DNA of 51,286 nt from Candidatus Electronema sp. (GTDB lineage: Bacteria > Desulfobacterota > Desulfobulbia > Desulfobulbales > Desulfobulbaceae): positions 1 through 51,286 of the forward strand of contig JAPEVH010000031.1 in the NCBI GenBank assembly GCA_026645415.1, in the 5' to 3' direction. How positions within the stretch are numbered: the first letter of the stretch is position 1; every line of letters starts with the position of its first letter. Below are positions 33,526-42,099 of the stretch, piece after piece. The notes under the pieces were generated by a model that ran no database searches, was not told the origin of the DNA, and worked only from the letters and a program-made list of their open reading frames with translations. Position numbers and translations under genes: made by a program.

Positions 33526-34575
33526 TTAATCAGTACAACGGCAGCTACGAATATAATCTTTGATTAATGAAGGATGCGAGCTAACAATTTTGCCTTTTTT
33601 AGGCCCTAGTCCTTTCACTACGATATCAATTATCTGCTTGTAATTCATGTTTTTTTCTAAGGCTGCATCAACCATTTCGGCTACCTTGAGTTTATCAGCA
33701 GGATCATCAAAGTAGCTAAAAATTCGGTGTTCTTCTGTTTCAACTAGAGGTGCGATCTGCTCCGGTGTAGCCTCTTCTTTCTTTTCTGATAATGTAGAAG
33801 AAAGAGCTTTATCTGCTTTTTCCCGTACTGAAACAAGCTCTTGTTGTATGGCTGCGATGTCTTTCTCTAACGGACTGATATCTATAACTGGCTGCTGTGG
33901 CCGCTCTTCCAAAGCCTGTAAGCGGGCTGGAAAATCACCGAGAATTTTTTCTGAAGAAATTCCTTGCAGTTGGACAGTAGTCTGTTCAACACAGGTTTTC
34001 ATAGTATCCACGGCACACTGAATACCTGCTAAGGAATCTACAGATCCTTTAACTTCTTCTCGCAGTGTTTCAACTTGGCCACTGTCAGCCATACTGCTTG
34101 TCAACGCTTCCAATGTCTCTATCCGCCTAGAAAGCAGTTCCATTTTAGCGACTAGCAGTTCTTTAGTATCATGGACTTGCGTCTGTATCAATTTTATATT
34201 GTCATAAACTTCTTGTTGCATTGGCTGTTCAGAAGAAATGGGCTGAGGTTTACATAGAGGTAACGCGGCGACGGCAGGCTGCCACCAACGCGCCAGTGTT
34301 TGCCGAAACTCTGCATAGATGCGGGCTGATTCTTGTTTGCTTGCCAAAGCGACTGCACCAAAAAAGATAGCTATAAGGAAGGCTATACAGAAAAGTACAC
34401 CAAGAGATAAGGCAATAAGCCATTGCAGACCACGCAAAATGGCCATAATGATCAAGCCTAGCGAACCAAAAAAAGTTATTTCTGGGTTAAAAATGCTAAT
34501 AGAGAACATGGTCAGCAAAAAAATGAGGAGTATAGCAGTGCTGATCAGCGGTTTCCGAAGGGTGTTTGCTTTCAT
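33526..34575 (-). CDS. Membrane protein with cytoplasmic coiled coil, hypothetical
   Basis: About 349 residues from ATG 34575, which has AAAGGAG at the right distance. Two N-terminal membrane segments (roughly residues 10-30 and 45-80) precede a long helical/coiled-coil part (~110-265). A compact C-terminal domain follows (FSYFDDPADKLKVAEMVDAALEKNMNYKQIIDIVVKGLGP), reminiscent of small helical DNA- or protein-binding domains but not assigned. It lies 91 bases downstream of the methyltransferase gene. Confidence 0.6.
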   Translation of the reverse strand: MKANTLRKPLISTAILLIFLLTMFSISIFNPEITFFGSLGLIIMAILRGLQWLIALSLGVLFCIAFLIAIFFGAVALASKQESARIYAEFRQTLARWWQPAVAALPLCKPQPISSEQPMQQEVYDNIKLIQTQVHDTKELLVAKMELLSRRIETLEALTSSMADSGQVETLREEVKGSVDSLAGIQCAVDTMKTCVEQTTVQLQGISSEKILGDFPARLQALEERPQQPVIDISPLEKDIAAIQQELVSVREKADKALSSTLSEKKEEATPEQIAPLVETEEHRIFSYFDDPADKLKVAEMVDAALEKNMNYKQIIDIVVKGLGPKKGKIVSSHPSLIKDYIRSCRCTD

Positions 34576-34618
34576 GAATACTCCTTTATACGGCAATCTG
34601 GCTGCCGCAGCGTTTTTT

Positions 34619-34652
34619 TAGGGCAGGCCATAGAAAACTAGTACCTGCCCTA
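34619..34652. other. Nine-base intergenic stem
   Basis: TAGGGCAGG (34619-34627) and CCTGCCCTA (34644-34652) form a perfect stem between the AcsE-like gene and the next minus-strand gene. The T-run lies on the wrong side for an intrinsic terminator of the minus-strand transcript, where A residues follow the stem. It may be an attenuating or processing hairpin. Confidence 0.45.
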
Positions 34653-34666
34653 GAACAGCCTCTTGT

Positions 34667-35563
34667 TTATAATTCCAACCAAGACTCAGAAAAGACAGTT
34701 TGGCCAGATAGTACCTTGTAGGTTTTGTAGTGTTCCAGCGCAGAACCAGTTAAGCTGCTAGGATCAGGATCATTACCATCCATCATGCCATGTACTAAAT
34801 CAACCAGTTCCTGCCGCTCGCCCTTGCAAATAGCCATTAGCTCTTTGTCATAGGCATTAACAATTGCTGTCTTTATACCATATTTCATCAGCATGATCAA
34901 ATAGGTGCGATCAAGATATTTGCGCAGATGCTCGGCCACCCCGTTAGAAACATTAGAGAGACCAACTGTAGAGCCTGCACCCGGAGCAATATCCGGCAGC
35001 ATCATAAGAAATTCTAAACCAGAAGCAATTTGATCTGCGCCAAGGGTGATTGGGGTGGCAATAGGATCAAAGAGCATCTTCTCATTTGGGATTCCAGCCT
35101 CACTCAGAGCCATCATTAAGTCAACAGCCATTGCTGCGCGCTCATTGGAATCGCGAGGCATACCCTCTGGCCCCCAGAGCAGGGCAATAACATTACAACC
35201 TGCCTCAGCTGCTACAGGGATTAATTTTTCCATTCGCTCTGGTTGAGCAGAAATGGAGTTCATAATTGCCCCTGTTTTATTGCTAACCACTTTGAAGCCG
35301 GCTGCCATTGCATCGGTATTTGTAGTGTCTAAGCAGAGCGGGGTATCAATAATACTTTGCACGGTTTCAACCATCCAAGGCATCAACTCAACACCATCTT
35401 TACGAGCTGGCCCGATATTCAAGTCCAAGTATGATGCGCCGGCCTCAACTTCCTCCCGCGCCATCTCCTGAATAGGTCCCTGAATGCGCTCCTTCATGGC
35501 ACCGCCACTGCGTTTGCCCATTATATTGATGCTCTCAGCGATTGCCTGCACTGTCATTGCCAT
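34667..35563 (-). CDS. acsE: Methyltetrahydrofolate:corrinoid methyltransferase (AcsE-like)
   Basis: A 298-residue pterin-binding TIM-barrel enzyme (dihydropteroate synthase-like fold). YLDLNIGPA, LCLDTTN, GAIMNSIS, VIALLWG and GLSNVSNG correspond to the conserved barrel strands of MeTr/AcsE proteins, which pass the methyl group of CH3-H4folate to the corrinoid iron-sulfur protein in the Wood-Ljungdahl pathway. AGGAGC precedes the ATG. No other acetyl-CoA pathway gene is in the window, so a different corrinoid acceptor is possible. Confidence 0.85.
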   Translation of the reverse strand: MAMTVQAIAESINIMGKRSGGAMKERIQGPIQEMAREEVEAGASYLDLNIGPARKDGVELMPWMVETVQSIIDTPLCLDTTNTDAMAAGFKVVSNKTGAIMNSISAQPERMEKLIPVAAEAGCNVIALLWGPEGMPRDSNERAAMAVDLMMALSEAGIPNEKMLFDPIATPITLGADQIASGLEFLMMLPDIAPGAGSTVGLSNVSNGVAEHLRKYLDRTYLIMLMKYGIKTAIVNAYDKELMAICKGERQELVDLVHGMMDGNDPDPSSLTGSALEHYKTYKVLSGQTVFSESWLEL

Positions 35564-35731
35564 CTGTTTGCTCCTGTAGTTGCTATTGATATGAATATGT
35601 TAAATATCTTGAAACGTATGCTGTTCTTTCAAATCAGCTGCTGGAGCTGGCCTATGCGCTGTCTGAGCTGTTATTGTTACACAAAAATAGAGCTGGCTTC
35701 AACAAATAATTCATTTTTAGTATCCTTTGCA

Positions 35732-37528
35732 TCACTTTTTCTTCTTTTTTGTCTGTTCGTTCTGCCACGCTGCGGTTTCCAATATGAGTTCACCGGGTTT
35801 GACATAGCTGCGTAAACTGACAGTCGTAAAAGTGCTCAGTCCATCCAATAAAGGTGAGATAACTTCATCAACCAGCACCTTGCTCTTTGCTCCTGTTTCC
35901 TCATCTCGAACTGCGATCATCGTGCCTGCCCAAGCTGCAAGCTCTTGTAAACCATTAACCAATTCAGCAACTCTTGCAAAAAGCAGTGCGTTTGAAGGAC
36001 GAAACATACCTATATCTACAGCTTGGAAGCTCTTATTCATAGCCATCTTCTCCTTGTTGTTGCTAAGAATATCTACAAGTTGCTCCTGGCTGTCAGCCAT
36101 CAATAAAAAGCCGTTAGTAAAGGCATACGAGGGTAGCATCAGCCCTTTGGCAACTTGGAGCGAAACGATAGTTGTTCCGTTCGTTTTTTTGCTTTTGAGA
36201 GGCAGACCTGTAAGCAATTTTCGTACAAAACGTTCTGCTTTCTCCTGCTCTCGTATAGCAATAACAAAACCAAGACGGGGTACTGGGAAAAAACCTGTAG
36301 TGCTAATCTCTGCAATATTAAAGCTGAACTCTGGCCCAAACAAGGAGCTAACTTCCTCAAAGTCCATATTGGTCTGTTTTTTCAACCAAGTTTCTGCGGC
36401 AGCGATAATTGTACTCTTTTTATCCGCCGCCAATATGGTTTGTTGTAAAAAATCAGTATCCAGCCAGCTTGTCCAAAAATAAAGAAGCAGCTCCGCAGGC
36501 ATGAGCCTCAAACTACGATTTCGCTGCGGGCGAGCAGTATAAAACTCTCGTTGCAATGGTTGCAGATGTTCGGGTGAAAAACGAACAATACTTTTAAAAT
36601 ATTCTGTTTCGGCTTTCCGCTGATGAAACAGGCTCATACTACGAGTGCCAGACGGAACGTCGGCAGTATCTTGCTGACCAAGTAAATTTTTCAAGCCAAC
36701 AAGATTTGCATAGAGAAAAAAATCATCCCCTTGTGCCTCTTGTTTCATTTCCACATAATCGCTGACCCGTAGTAGGCCATTTTTTTTACGGATAAAATGA
36801 CGAACAAACAGATCTATACTTCGCTGTAAGGGTGGCAGGCTTAAAGAAAAGGCGATCTGCCCATCTAAAGCAGCAACATGGAGTTTACGGCCCTGTTGCA
36901 GTTCTAACGTCAAGATACTGATCCCTTGATAATAGATTATATCTGCTCGCCGTTTTGATTTTAGCAAAGCTAGGACTTCTGCGGCGGTATTTTTTTGTCG
37001 AGGAGTTGTTAACAACAGGGTCTGAGCAAGCAAGTTTTGAACAGGATTTATCCAGAGCTGCTGCGAATTATCTGGTGGTACGAGGGCAATGACTGTCCTG
37101 CGGCTAAAAATGTCCTGCAAGAGCGGTTTATTCAAGAGAGACTGTAAACTGGCAAGCTGTTGCTTGAATATGTTTAAAAAAAGAGGTGGTACATCGAGCT
37201 TTTTTAGTACAGTAAACCATTTAACTGAGGTCAGTGCTTGACCAAAGCGTGAATTAAGAAAGGTTTTTCCAGCAGCAGCAGCGTTGACCGTGTCAAGCAT
37301 TAGTAGCGTATCTTGTGGCACCAGTGCCAGCGGATCAAGCGGTTGCGGAGAGCGCAGCCAATTGCCAGACATAAGTTGCTGAACACAGGAAGAATGAGCT
37401 GCCTCTTGGAGGTTATTTTTTAGTACGTTGACAAAAGCTGCGCCGCTCATTCTGGGGCGAATGATCGTGCAATATAAGGCATCAGTGATAACGCCTAAGA
37501 TCAGCAGAAATAAAATAAAGCGTTTCAT
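35732..37528 (-). CDS. Large hypothetical membrane-anchored protein
   Basis: A 598-residue protein with an N-terminal membrane/signal segment (MKRFILFLLILGVITDALY). The following mixed alpha/beta sequence includes DPLALVPQDTLLMLDTV, which resembles the start of DUF3352-type extracytoplasmic proteins (VPADTLLYL), and a later repeat-like half (PSYAFTNGFLLMADSQEQLVDIL) typical of that group. The C-terminus is a run of lysines. I infer a periplasmic or surface location; function is unknown. Confidence 0.55.
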   Translation of the reverse strand: MKRFILFLLILGVITDALYCTIIRPRMSGAAFVNVLKNNLQEAAHSSCVQQLMSGNWLRSPQPLDPLALVPQDTLLMLDTVNAAAAGKTFLNSRFGQALTSVKWFTVLKKLDVPPLFLNIFKQQLASLQSLLNKPLLQDIFSRRTVIALVPPDNSQQLWINPVQNLLAQTLLLTTPRQKNTAAEVLALLKSKRRADIIYYQGISILTLELQQGRKLHVAALDGQIAFSLSLPPLQRSIDLFVRHFIRKKNGLLRVSDYVEMKQEAQGDDFFLYANLVGLKNLLGQQDTADVPSGTRSMSLFHQRKAETEYFKSIVRFSPEHLQPLQREFYTARPQRNRSLRLMPAELLLYFWTSWLDTDFLQQTILAADKKSTIIAAAETWLKKQTNMDFEEVSSLFGPEFSFNIAEISTTGFFPVPRLGFVIAIREQEKAERFVRKLLTGLPLKSKKTNGTTIVSLQVAKGLMLPSYAFTNGFLLMADSQEQLVDILSNNKEKMAMNKSFQAVDIGMFRPSNALLFARVAELVNGLQELAAWAGTMIAVRDEETGAKSKVLVDEVISPLLDGLSTFTTVSLRSYVKPGELILETAAWQNEQTKKKKK

Positions 37529-37548
37529 TTGCCGAATTTAAAGCAGCG

Positions 37549-37581
37549 AAAAAAAAAGCCGCACCAGAGATTGGTACGGCT
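37549..37581 (-). terminator. Terminator of the superoxide-reductase-like gene
   Basis: On the minus strand AGCCGTACCA pairs with TGGTGCGGCT (one G-U pair) around a five-base loop, followed by nine Ts. It lies 31 bases after the stop of the 37612-38028 gene. Confidence 0.8.
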
Positions 37582-37611
37582 GGGCCAAAACAAAGGATAA
37601 TGATAACGAGA

Positions 37612-38028
37612 TCAAACAGTGGTCTCGCTTAACCAAAAATCGTGCATATTACAGAAACTAGTGGCGCAGATTTTGCCTTTATAGTCCTTGGGCAGCTCAC
37701 AAGAGGATTCCGGCTTGTCGCTGGGGCTAAATGTTTTGTCGCCAATAACTGTTCCATCAGCAAGAACAACAGTATGCCGGACAATAAAATGGTGGGTGGT
37801 CATTGGATGGGCAGTAACCACTAAAACCTTGCCAGCTTCGACAGTTATTTGTGGGGCATGACTGCCGGCCTTCCCTTCCCATTGACCTTGCTGTTCTTTT
37901 GTGTAGATGATGCCTAGCAGAGACGGCGCAGACTCATTGGCAAAGGCAGAAACAGCAGAACTAGCAGCAACGGCGGCAGTTGCTGCGGCAGCAGTCTTGA
38001 GAAAATCTCTTCTGTCGATTTCAATCAT
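37612..38028 (-). CDS. Tat-exported superoxide-reductase-like (neelaredoxin/desulfoferrodoxin) protein
   Basis: About 138 residues from ATG 38028, preceded by GGGAGG. The first ~30 residues are a Tat signal (DRRDFLKTAAAATAAVAAS). The rest matches the iron-binding domain of superoxide reductases: SHAP, AHPMTTHHF and CNMHDFW supply the four His and one Cys ligands of the active iron. The conserved Glu/Lys near the first His (EGKAG) is also present. Most superoxide reductases are cytoplasmic; export points to periplasmic oxygen-stress defence or another role in an anaerobe meeting oxygen. Confidence 0.85.
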   Translation of the reverse strand: MIEIDRRDFLKTAAAATAAVAASSAVSAFANESAPSLLGIIYTKEQQGQWEGKAGSHAPQITVEAGKVLVVTAHPMTTHHFIVRHTVVLADGTVIGDKTFSPSDKPESSCELPKDYKGKICATSFCNMHDFWLSETTV

Positions 38029-38144
38029 TTTTTCCTCCCTTATGGAAAAGCATTCAAGAAACATCATGCTGTAGCGAAACAGTTCATCATACTGCTCCCT
38101 GCCCTTGAATGCAAGGCAGGTTTGGAAAGAGCTGAGAAGGAAAC

Positions 38145-38567
38145 TTAGCTTGAGTTCTTACTAAGTTGTGAAATGAGTTGCTGTTCTTTCTTTTTTGCTT
38201 TGATTTCTTGCCGGAGCCGCTCAATTCGTTCATGGGCCTCGTTTAGAGCCTCTTTACGAGTTAATTCAGAGATGTTCTGCTCTATCTTCTCTATTGCGGA
38301 AAGCAATTTAAAGAGCATGAGGAAAACAAGAAGGAAACCCATTAAAACCACGGCGTTAAAGTTATCTACTACCCCCATGATGCGCGCAATAATCATAGCG
38401 AAATTTGGGTAAATAGCAATCAAACCCATGCCGCCCCAAACTATCAGGCGCACCAGCAATTTAAGGAAAGTTTGGCCAGTTTCTCGATTAATAAACTCTT
38501 TGATCCCAAGGTAGAGCATAACCGATGAGATTGCAACAACGACAACTTGGTAAAGATGTATTTTCAT
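38145..38567 (-). CDS. DUF2304 membrane protein
   Basis: About 140 residues from ATG 38567. Three hydrophobic segments (residues ~5-25, 35-55 and 65-95) followed by a charged coiled-coil tail match DUF2304, a family usually found next to GT2 glycosyltransferases of the dolichol-phosphate mannose synthase type, as here (start 20 bases after the glycosyltransferase stop). Probably assists a membrane sugar-transfer step. Confidence 0.8.
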   Translation of the reverse strand: MKIHLYQVVVVAISSVMLYLGIKEFINRETGQTFLKLLVRLIVWGGMGLIAIYPNFAMIIARIMGVVDNFNAVVLMGFLLVFLMLFKLLSAIEKIEQNISELTRKEALNEAHERIERLRQEIKAKKKEQQLISQLSKNSS

Positions 38568-38586
38568 TGAACATTTGTGGTTTTTT

Positions 38587-39261
38587 CTAAGCAATCAGTT
38601 TCCAGATCATCCGATACAGGGTGATCAGCCCGTTGATCAAACCCTGTTTATTTTTTTTCCCGCTTGCATACGCTGTATAACGAGTATGTACTGGCACTTC
38701 TGTGAAACGCAGGCGATTATTTTTTATTTCCCGGATGACTTTACTATCATATTCATATTTATCTGCCTTGGTGTCAATGATTAAGGCGGCATAGCGGGAA
38801 TAGGCCCGGAAGCCGGATTGACTGTCAGAAACCAGCAAGCCGTACAAAAGCCAAGTAAAAAAATTACCTATGCGGTTGGCGATAGTTTTAATAAATGGCA
38901 TTTCTTCTCGGTTGAGCAGGCGGGATCCCAACACCACATCGTTCTGGCCTTCAAGAATAGGGGCAATCAAAGGGTGAATGTCTTCTGGGTCATGCTGACC
39001 ATCGCCGTCTATGGTCACGACTACATCTGCATCAAGGAGATTGGCAGCCATAATACCGGTTTTCACAGCTGCACCTTTACCCCGATTGATTTTCAGCCGC
39101 AGAGCCAAAACATCATAGGCAGAAGCGGTCACAAAGCTGTCATCCTTGCTACCGTCATCAACGACAATAATATGCTTGAAGCCTTGCGCACGCACATCTT
39201 CAATCACTTCACCGATGACTTTAGCCTCGTTATAGACTGGAATGACAATAACAATATTCAT
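38587..39261 (-). CDS. GT2 glycosyltransferase (dolichol-phosphate-mannose-synthase-like)
   Basis: A 224-residue soluble GT-A enzyme: IPVYNEAKVIGEV, VVDDGSKDD, GKGAAVKTG and TIDGDGQHDPEDI (DxD region) are in order, followed by GSRLLNREEMP and SDSQSGFRAYSR. No C-terminal membrane segments. It probably transfers a sugar to a polyprenyl phosphate. Its ATG overlaps the stop of the upstream IS630 orfA as ATGA, so its native upstream region has been replaced and it may depend on IS-derived transcription. Confidence 0.88.
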   Translation of the reverse strand: MNIVIVIPVYNEAKVIGEVIEDVRAQGFKHIIVVDDGSKDDSFVTASAYDVLALRLKINRGKGAAVKTGIMAANLLDADVVVTIDGDGQHDPEDIHPLIAPILEGQNDVVLGSRLLNREEMPFIKTIANRIGNFFTWLLYGLLVSDSQSGFRAYSRYAALIIDTKADKYEYDSKVIREIKNNRLRFTEVPVHTRYTAYASGKKNKQGLINGLITLYRMIWKLIA

Positions 39262-39569
39262 CTGTCAGGATATTTTTGGCTGATCTTCAGCCGTTTCAAC
39301 GCCTCGCAGATGCCGCGTTGGCTACAACCGAATCGTTCCGCACGTTCATGCTGATATGCGTCAGGATACTGTTCTACATCACGGGCAAGACGAACCATAT
39401 CAATCTTGGTCGCGGGTTTATTCCTTGTCAGGCAGGGTTCAAGACGCTTTGACCAGCGGCTCAGACTTGATTTACTAATCCCAAAACGGAGTGCTGTCTC
39501 TTCAAAACTCAGATTGTCCCGCTCTTTGCTCGCTAAAACTTTTCGACGAAAATTTACGGAGTATGCCAT
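39258..39569 (-). CDS. IS630-family transposase, N-terminal (orfA) part only
   Basis: A 103-residue frame matching the helix-turn-helix part of IS630-type transposases: MAYSVNFRRKVLA, FGISKSSLSRWSKR, then a second HTH (ERFGCSQRGICEALKRLKISQK). The DDE catalytic part normally encoded by the following frame is missing; the frame ends in the four-base overlap with the glycosyltransferase start. It is a remnant unable to transpose by itself but may still bind DNA. The 145-bp region to the next gene (39570-39714) shows nothing else. Confidence 0.8.
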   Translation of the reverse strand: MAYSVNFRRKVLASKERDNLSFEETALRFGISKSSLSRWSKRLEPCLTRNKPATKIDMVRLARDVEQYPDAYQHERAERFGCSQRGICEALKRLKISQKYPDR

Positions 39570-39714
39570 GTTGTCAGTGTGGTCATTTTATATCGCTTTA
39601 GCTAATTGCCGGTTAGTTGACCAAGGCAATCAAAGGATTGCATTTCTGATTTTTTGTGGTTTCGAAAGGAAGCGCATCTATTTTAAAACAAAGAGAATAT
39701 TTGTACAGAGGGCC

Positions 39715-40992
39715 TTATAACGCACCATCTGCCACGCCTTTCTTTAGCACATGTTTAACATCATAGATCACGGCTTGCGGACGGCAGATACGGCTTAACT
39801 CAGTATGTCCCCAAATGGAGAACTGCTGATGCGCTACCGCTAAGACTACCGCTTCATAGCTATTTTCTTGTAACTCTTCAATCATAGTCACATCATAGAG
39901 CCGCTTTGCTTCCTGCGAATCAGCCCAAGGATCATAGACCTCGATCTTAGCTCCATACGAGGTTAGCTCATCAATGATATCTGTCACCCGTGTGTTGCGC
40001 AAGTCGGGACAATTTTCTTTGAAAGTCAGGCCAAGAATAAGGATACGTGCGTCAGCCACTTGGATGCGCTTGCGGAGCATTAATTTGACTATTTCTGAGG
40101 CGATATAGCGGCCCATATTGTCGTTCAATCGTCGCCCAGCTAAAATCATTTCAGGGTGATAGCCAACCTGCTGGGCCTTGTGGGTTAGATAATATGGGTC
40201 AACGCCAATGCAGTGACCGCCAACCAAACCCGGCCGGAACGGCAGAAAATTCCATTTCGTACCTGCGGCCTTGAGTACGTCCAAGGTATCAATGCCGAGC
40301 CGGTTAAAGATCAAGGCTAGCTCGTTGATTAAAGCGATGTTGACATCGCGCTGGGTATTTTCAATAACCTTGGCTGCTTCAGCAACTTTAATGCTACTTG
40401 CTTTAAAAGTACCAGCGGTAATGATCAGGCCGTAGAGTTGATCAACAAAATCAGCAATCTCTGGTGTAGAGCCAGAAGTCACTTTCACAATACTTGGTAG
40501 ACGGTGTTGGTGATCGCCCGGATTGATGCGCTCTGGACTATAGCCGGCAAAAAAATCTTGGTTAAATGTTAAGCCAGAGCCATGTTCCAAGATGGGAATG
40601 CAGATCTCTTCAGTTGCACCAGGATAGACCGTGGATTCATAGATAACCACGTCACCGGGTTTCAGCACCCGCGCAATGGTATGCGAGGCCCCTTCTAAAG
40701 GACGAAAATCAGGCCGTTTGCTGGTATCAACCGGGGTAGGCACAGCAACAATAAAGACATTACAGGGGCGCAGTTCCTCAATAAAGGAGGTGAAACTGAG
40801 TCTGCTGGCAGCGGCTAACTCTTCAGTACTCACCTCGCGAGTGCTGTCAATGCCTTGGCGTAGCTCAACAATGCGTTGTTCTTTTAGATCAAAACCAACG
40901 CAAGGCAGCTTTTTGCTGAATTCCACAGCCAAGGGAAGGCCAACATAACCGAGGCCGATGACGGCCAACTGTGTTGATGACAGATCGGGCAT
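39715..40992 (-). CDS. UDP-N-acetyl-hexosamine dehydrogenase (TviB/WbpA type)
   Basis: A 425-residue nucleotide-sugar dehydrogenase that oxidises C6 of UDP-GlcNAc or UDP-GalNAc to the uronic acid for capsule or O-antigen. Rossmann [32 protein letters not shown], the central helix [17 protein letters not shown] and the catalytic Cys in [13 protein letters not shown] are visible. The TviB/WbpA rather than Ugd choice follows from [15 protein letters not shown]. It is the last gene of a nine-gene minus-strand run. Confidence 0.92.
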   Translation of the reverse strand: MPDLSSTQLAVIGLGYVGLPLAVEFSKKLPCVGFDLKEQRIVELRQGIDSTREVSTEELAAASRLSFTSFIEELRPCNVFIVAVPTPVDTSKRPDFRPLEGASHTIARVLKPGDVVIYESTVYPGATEEICIPILEHGSGLTFNQDFFAGYSPERINPGDHQHRLPSIVKVTSGSTPEIADFVDQLYGLIITAGTFKASSIKVAEAAKVIENTQRDVNIALINELALIFNRLGIDTLDVLKAAGTKWNFLPFRPGLVGGHCIGVDPYYLTHKAQQVGYHPEMILAGRRLNDNMGRYIASEIVKLMLRKRIQVADARILILGLTFKENCPDLRNTRVTDIIDELTSYGAKIEVYDPWADSQEAKRLYDVTMIEELQENSYEAVVLAVAHQQFSIWGHTELSRICRPQAVIYDVKHVLKKGVADGAL

Positions 40993-41018
40993 CTTCTTTG
41001 CTTACGAAAAGGTTAAGA

Positions 41019-41687
41019 TCAAACCCCCCGGTTTCTTCCCGGCCAGATTTGACGGTGTAGTTGCAATTGCAGCCGTACTGGTAACTGTTCCTGTAAGATA
41101 AAAGCGGCTAGTTGATCTGGAGGCAAACGTTCTGGAACAGGAGAAAACAGCACGGGAAATAGTTCTATTAAATTATACTGCTGGACAATCTGCGTTGCCC
41201 AAACTATATCTTCTGCCGAACTAAGAACAAATTTGATTTCGTCTTGGCTACCAGCAACCCGACGTTTACGGAGCAAATCAAGATTATCCCAATCATTTTG
41301 GGCCGTCATGTTGGAATCAGGACATTTGATGTCTAAAATCACCCTGACCGCCTCTGGAACCTTGGCAATATTTAGACTGCCACTGGTCTCCAAAAGCATT
41401 TCGCGGCCCTGCGCCAATATTTTTTTTATCAGCGGATAAACCGCCTCTTGCAACAGCGGCTCACCACCAGTGATCTCTGTCATCAGGCCGGGATATTGTT
41501 CCAGCCAAGCACAAACCTCATCGACAGACATCAGCCTGCCCTCTTCGTTCCACGTATAGCAAGAGTCGCAATAAGAGCAGCGTAGATTACAGCCACAGAG
41601 ACGAATAAAGGCGCAGGGTAGGCCAGCGTGAGTGGATTCGCCCTGAACAGAGTAAAATAACTCAGAAATTCGCAAGCTCTCCGTCAT
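41019..41687 (-). CDS. queE: 7-carboxy-7-deazaguanine synthase
   Basis: A 222-residue radical-SAM enzyme that makes the 7-deazaguanine core for queuosine. The cluster motif Cx3Cx2C is CNLRCSYC, preceded by YSVQGEST and followed by EITGGEP and LLETSGS. Its ATG overlaps the queD stop as ATGA, so both queuosine-precursor enzymes are coupled. The C-terminus ends in WPGRN, as in other QueE proteins. Confidence 0.95.
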   Translation of the reverse strand: MTESLRISELFYSVQGESTHAGLPCAFIRLCGCNLRCSYCDSCYTWNEEGRLMSVDEVCAWLEQYPGLMTEITGGEPLLQEAVYPLIKKILAQGREMLLETSGSLNIAKVPEAVRVILDIKCPDSNMTAQNDWDNLDLLRKRRVAGSQDEIKFVLSSAEDIVWATQIVQQYNLIELFPVLFSPVPERLPPDQLAAFILQEQLPVRLQLQLHRQIWPGRNRGV

Positions 41688-42055
41688 TTGCCGTAATAGA
41701 TCACACCACTGCTATTGGTCTCTTGTACCTCGACAGAGTAAAGTTGATAGCGTTCGCTAGCCAGCGGCTCTTTAAGCTGTTCAAAGAGAAAACGAGAGAT
41801 GTGTTCCGAGGATGGGTTGCACGTTTGAAAAGCAGGATACTCATTCAGGTCGCAATGATCTAGTTCATCAACGACTGTATTTACTCGTTGTTTGAGTATC
41901 TTAAAATCAATGCCCATGCCCAGCTCATCCAGCTTGCTGACTCGGACGGTAACTTTGATATTCCAGTTATGACCGTGCGGCTTTTCACAGTTGCCAGGAT
42001 AGTTGCGTAAGTGATGCCCACCAGAAAAATGGGTTTTAATAAAGATATCAAACAT
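41684..42055 (-). CDS. queD: 6-carboxy-tetrahydropterin synthase
   Basis: A 123-residue PTPS-fold enzyme converting dihydroneopterin triphosphate to 6-carboxytetrahydropterin for queuosine synthesis. Zinc-binding His residues are in GGHHLR and HGHNW, the catalytic Cys in GNCEKPHGH, with DHCDLN in the middle and an EVQET segment near the C-terminus. Normal length. It is upstream of and overlaps queE by four bases. Confidence 0.95.
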   Translation of the reverse strand: MFDIFIKTHFSGGHHLRNYPGNCEKPHGHNWNIKVTVRVSKLDELGMGIDFKILKQRVNTVVDELDHCDLNEYPAFQTCNPSSEHISRFLFEQLKEPLASERYQLYSVEVQETNSSGVIYYGK

Positions 42056-42099
42056 GAGTTTTTCCTTTTAGAGCCTGTTTTCCAGTTTGTTAAAAAAAC

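Noticed and set aside
34619-34652. Intrinsic terminator of the acsE-like gene
   Set aside because: The stem is perfect, but on the minus-strand transcript it is followed by A, not U, residues.
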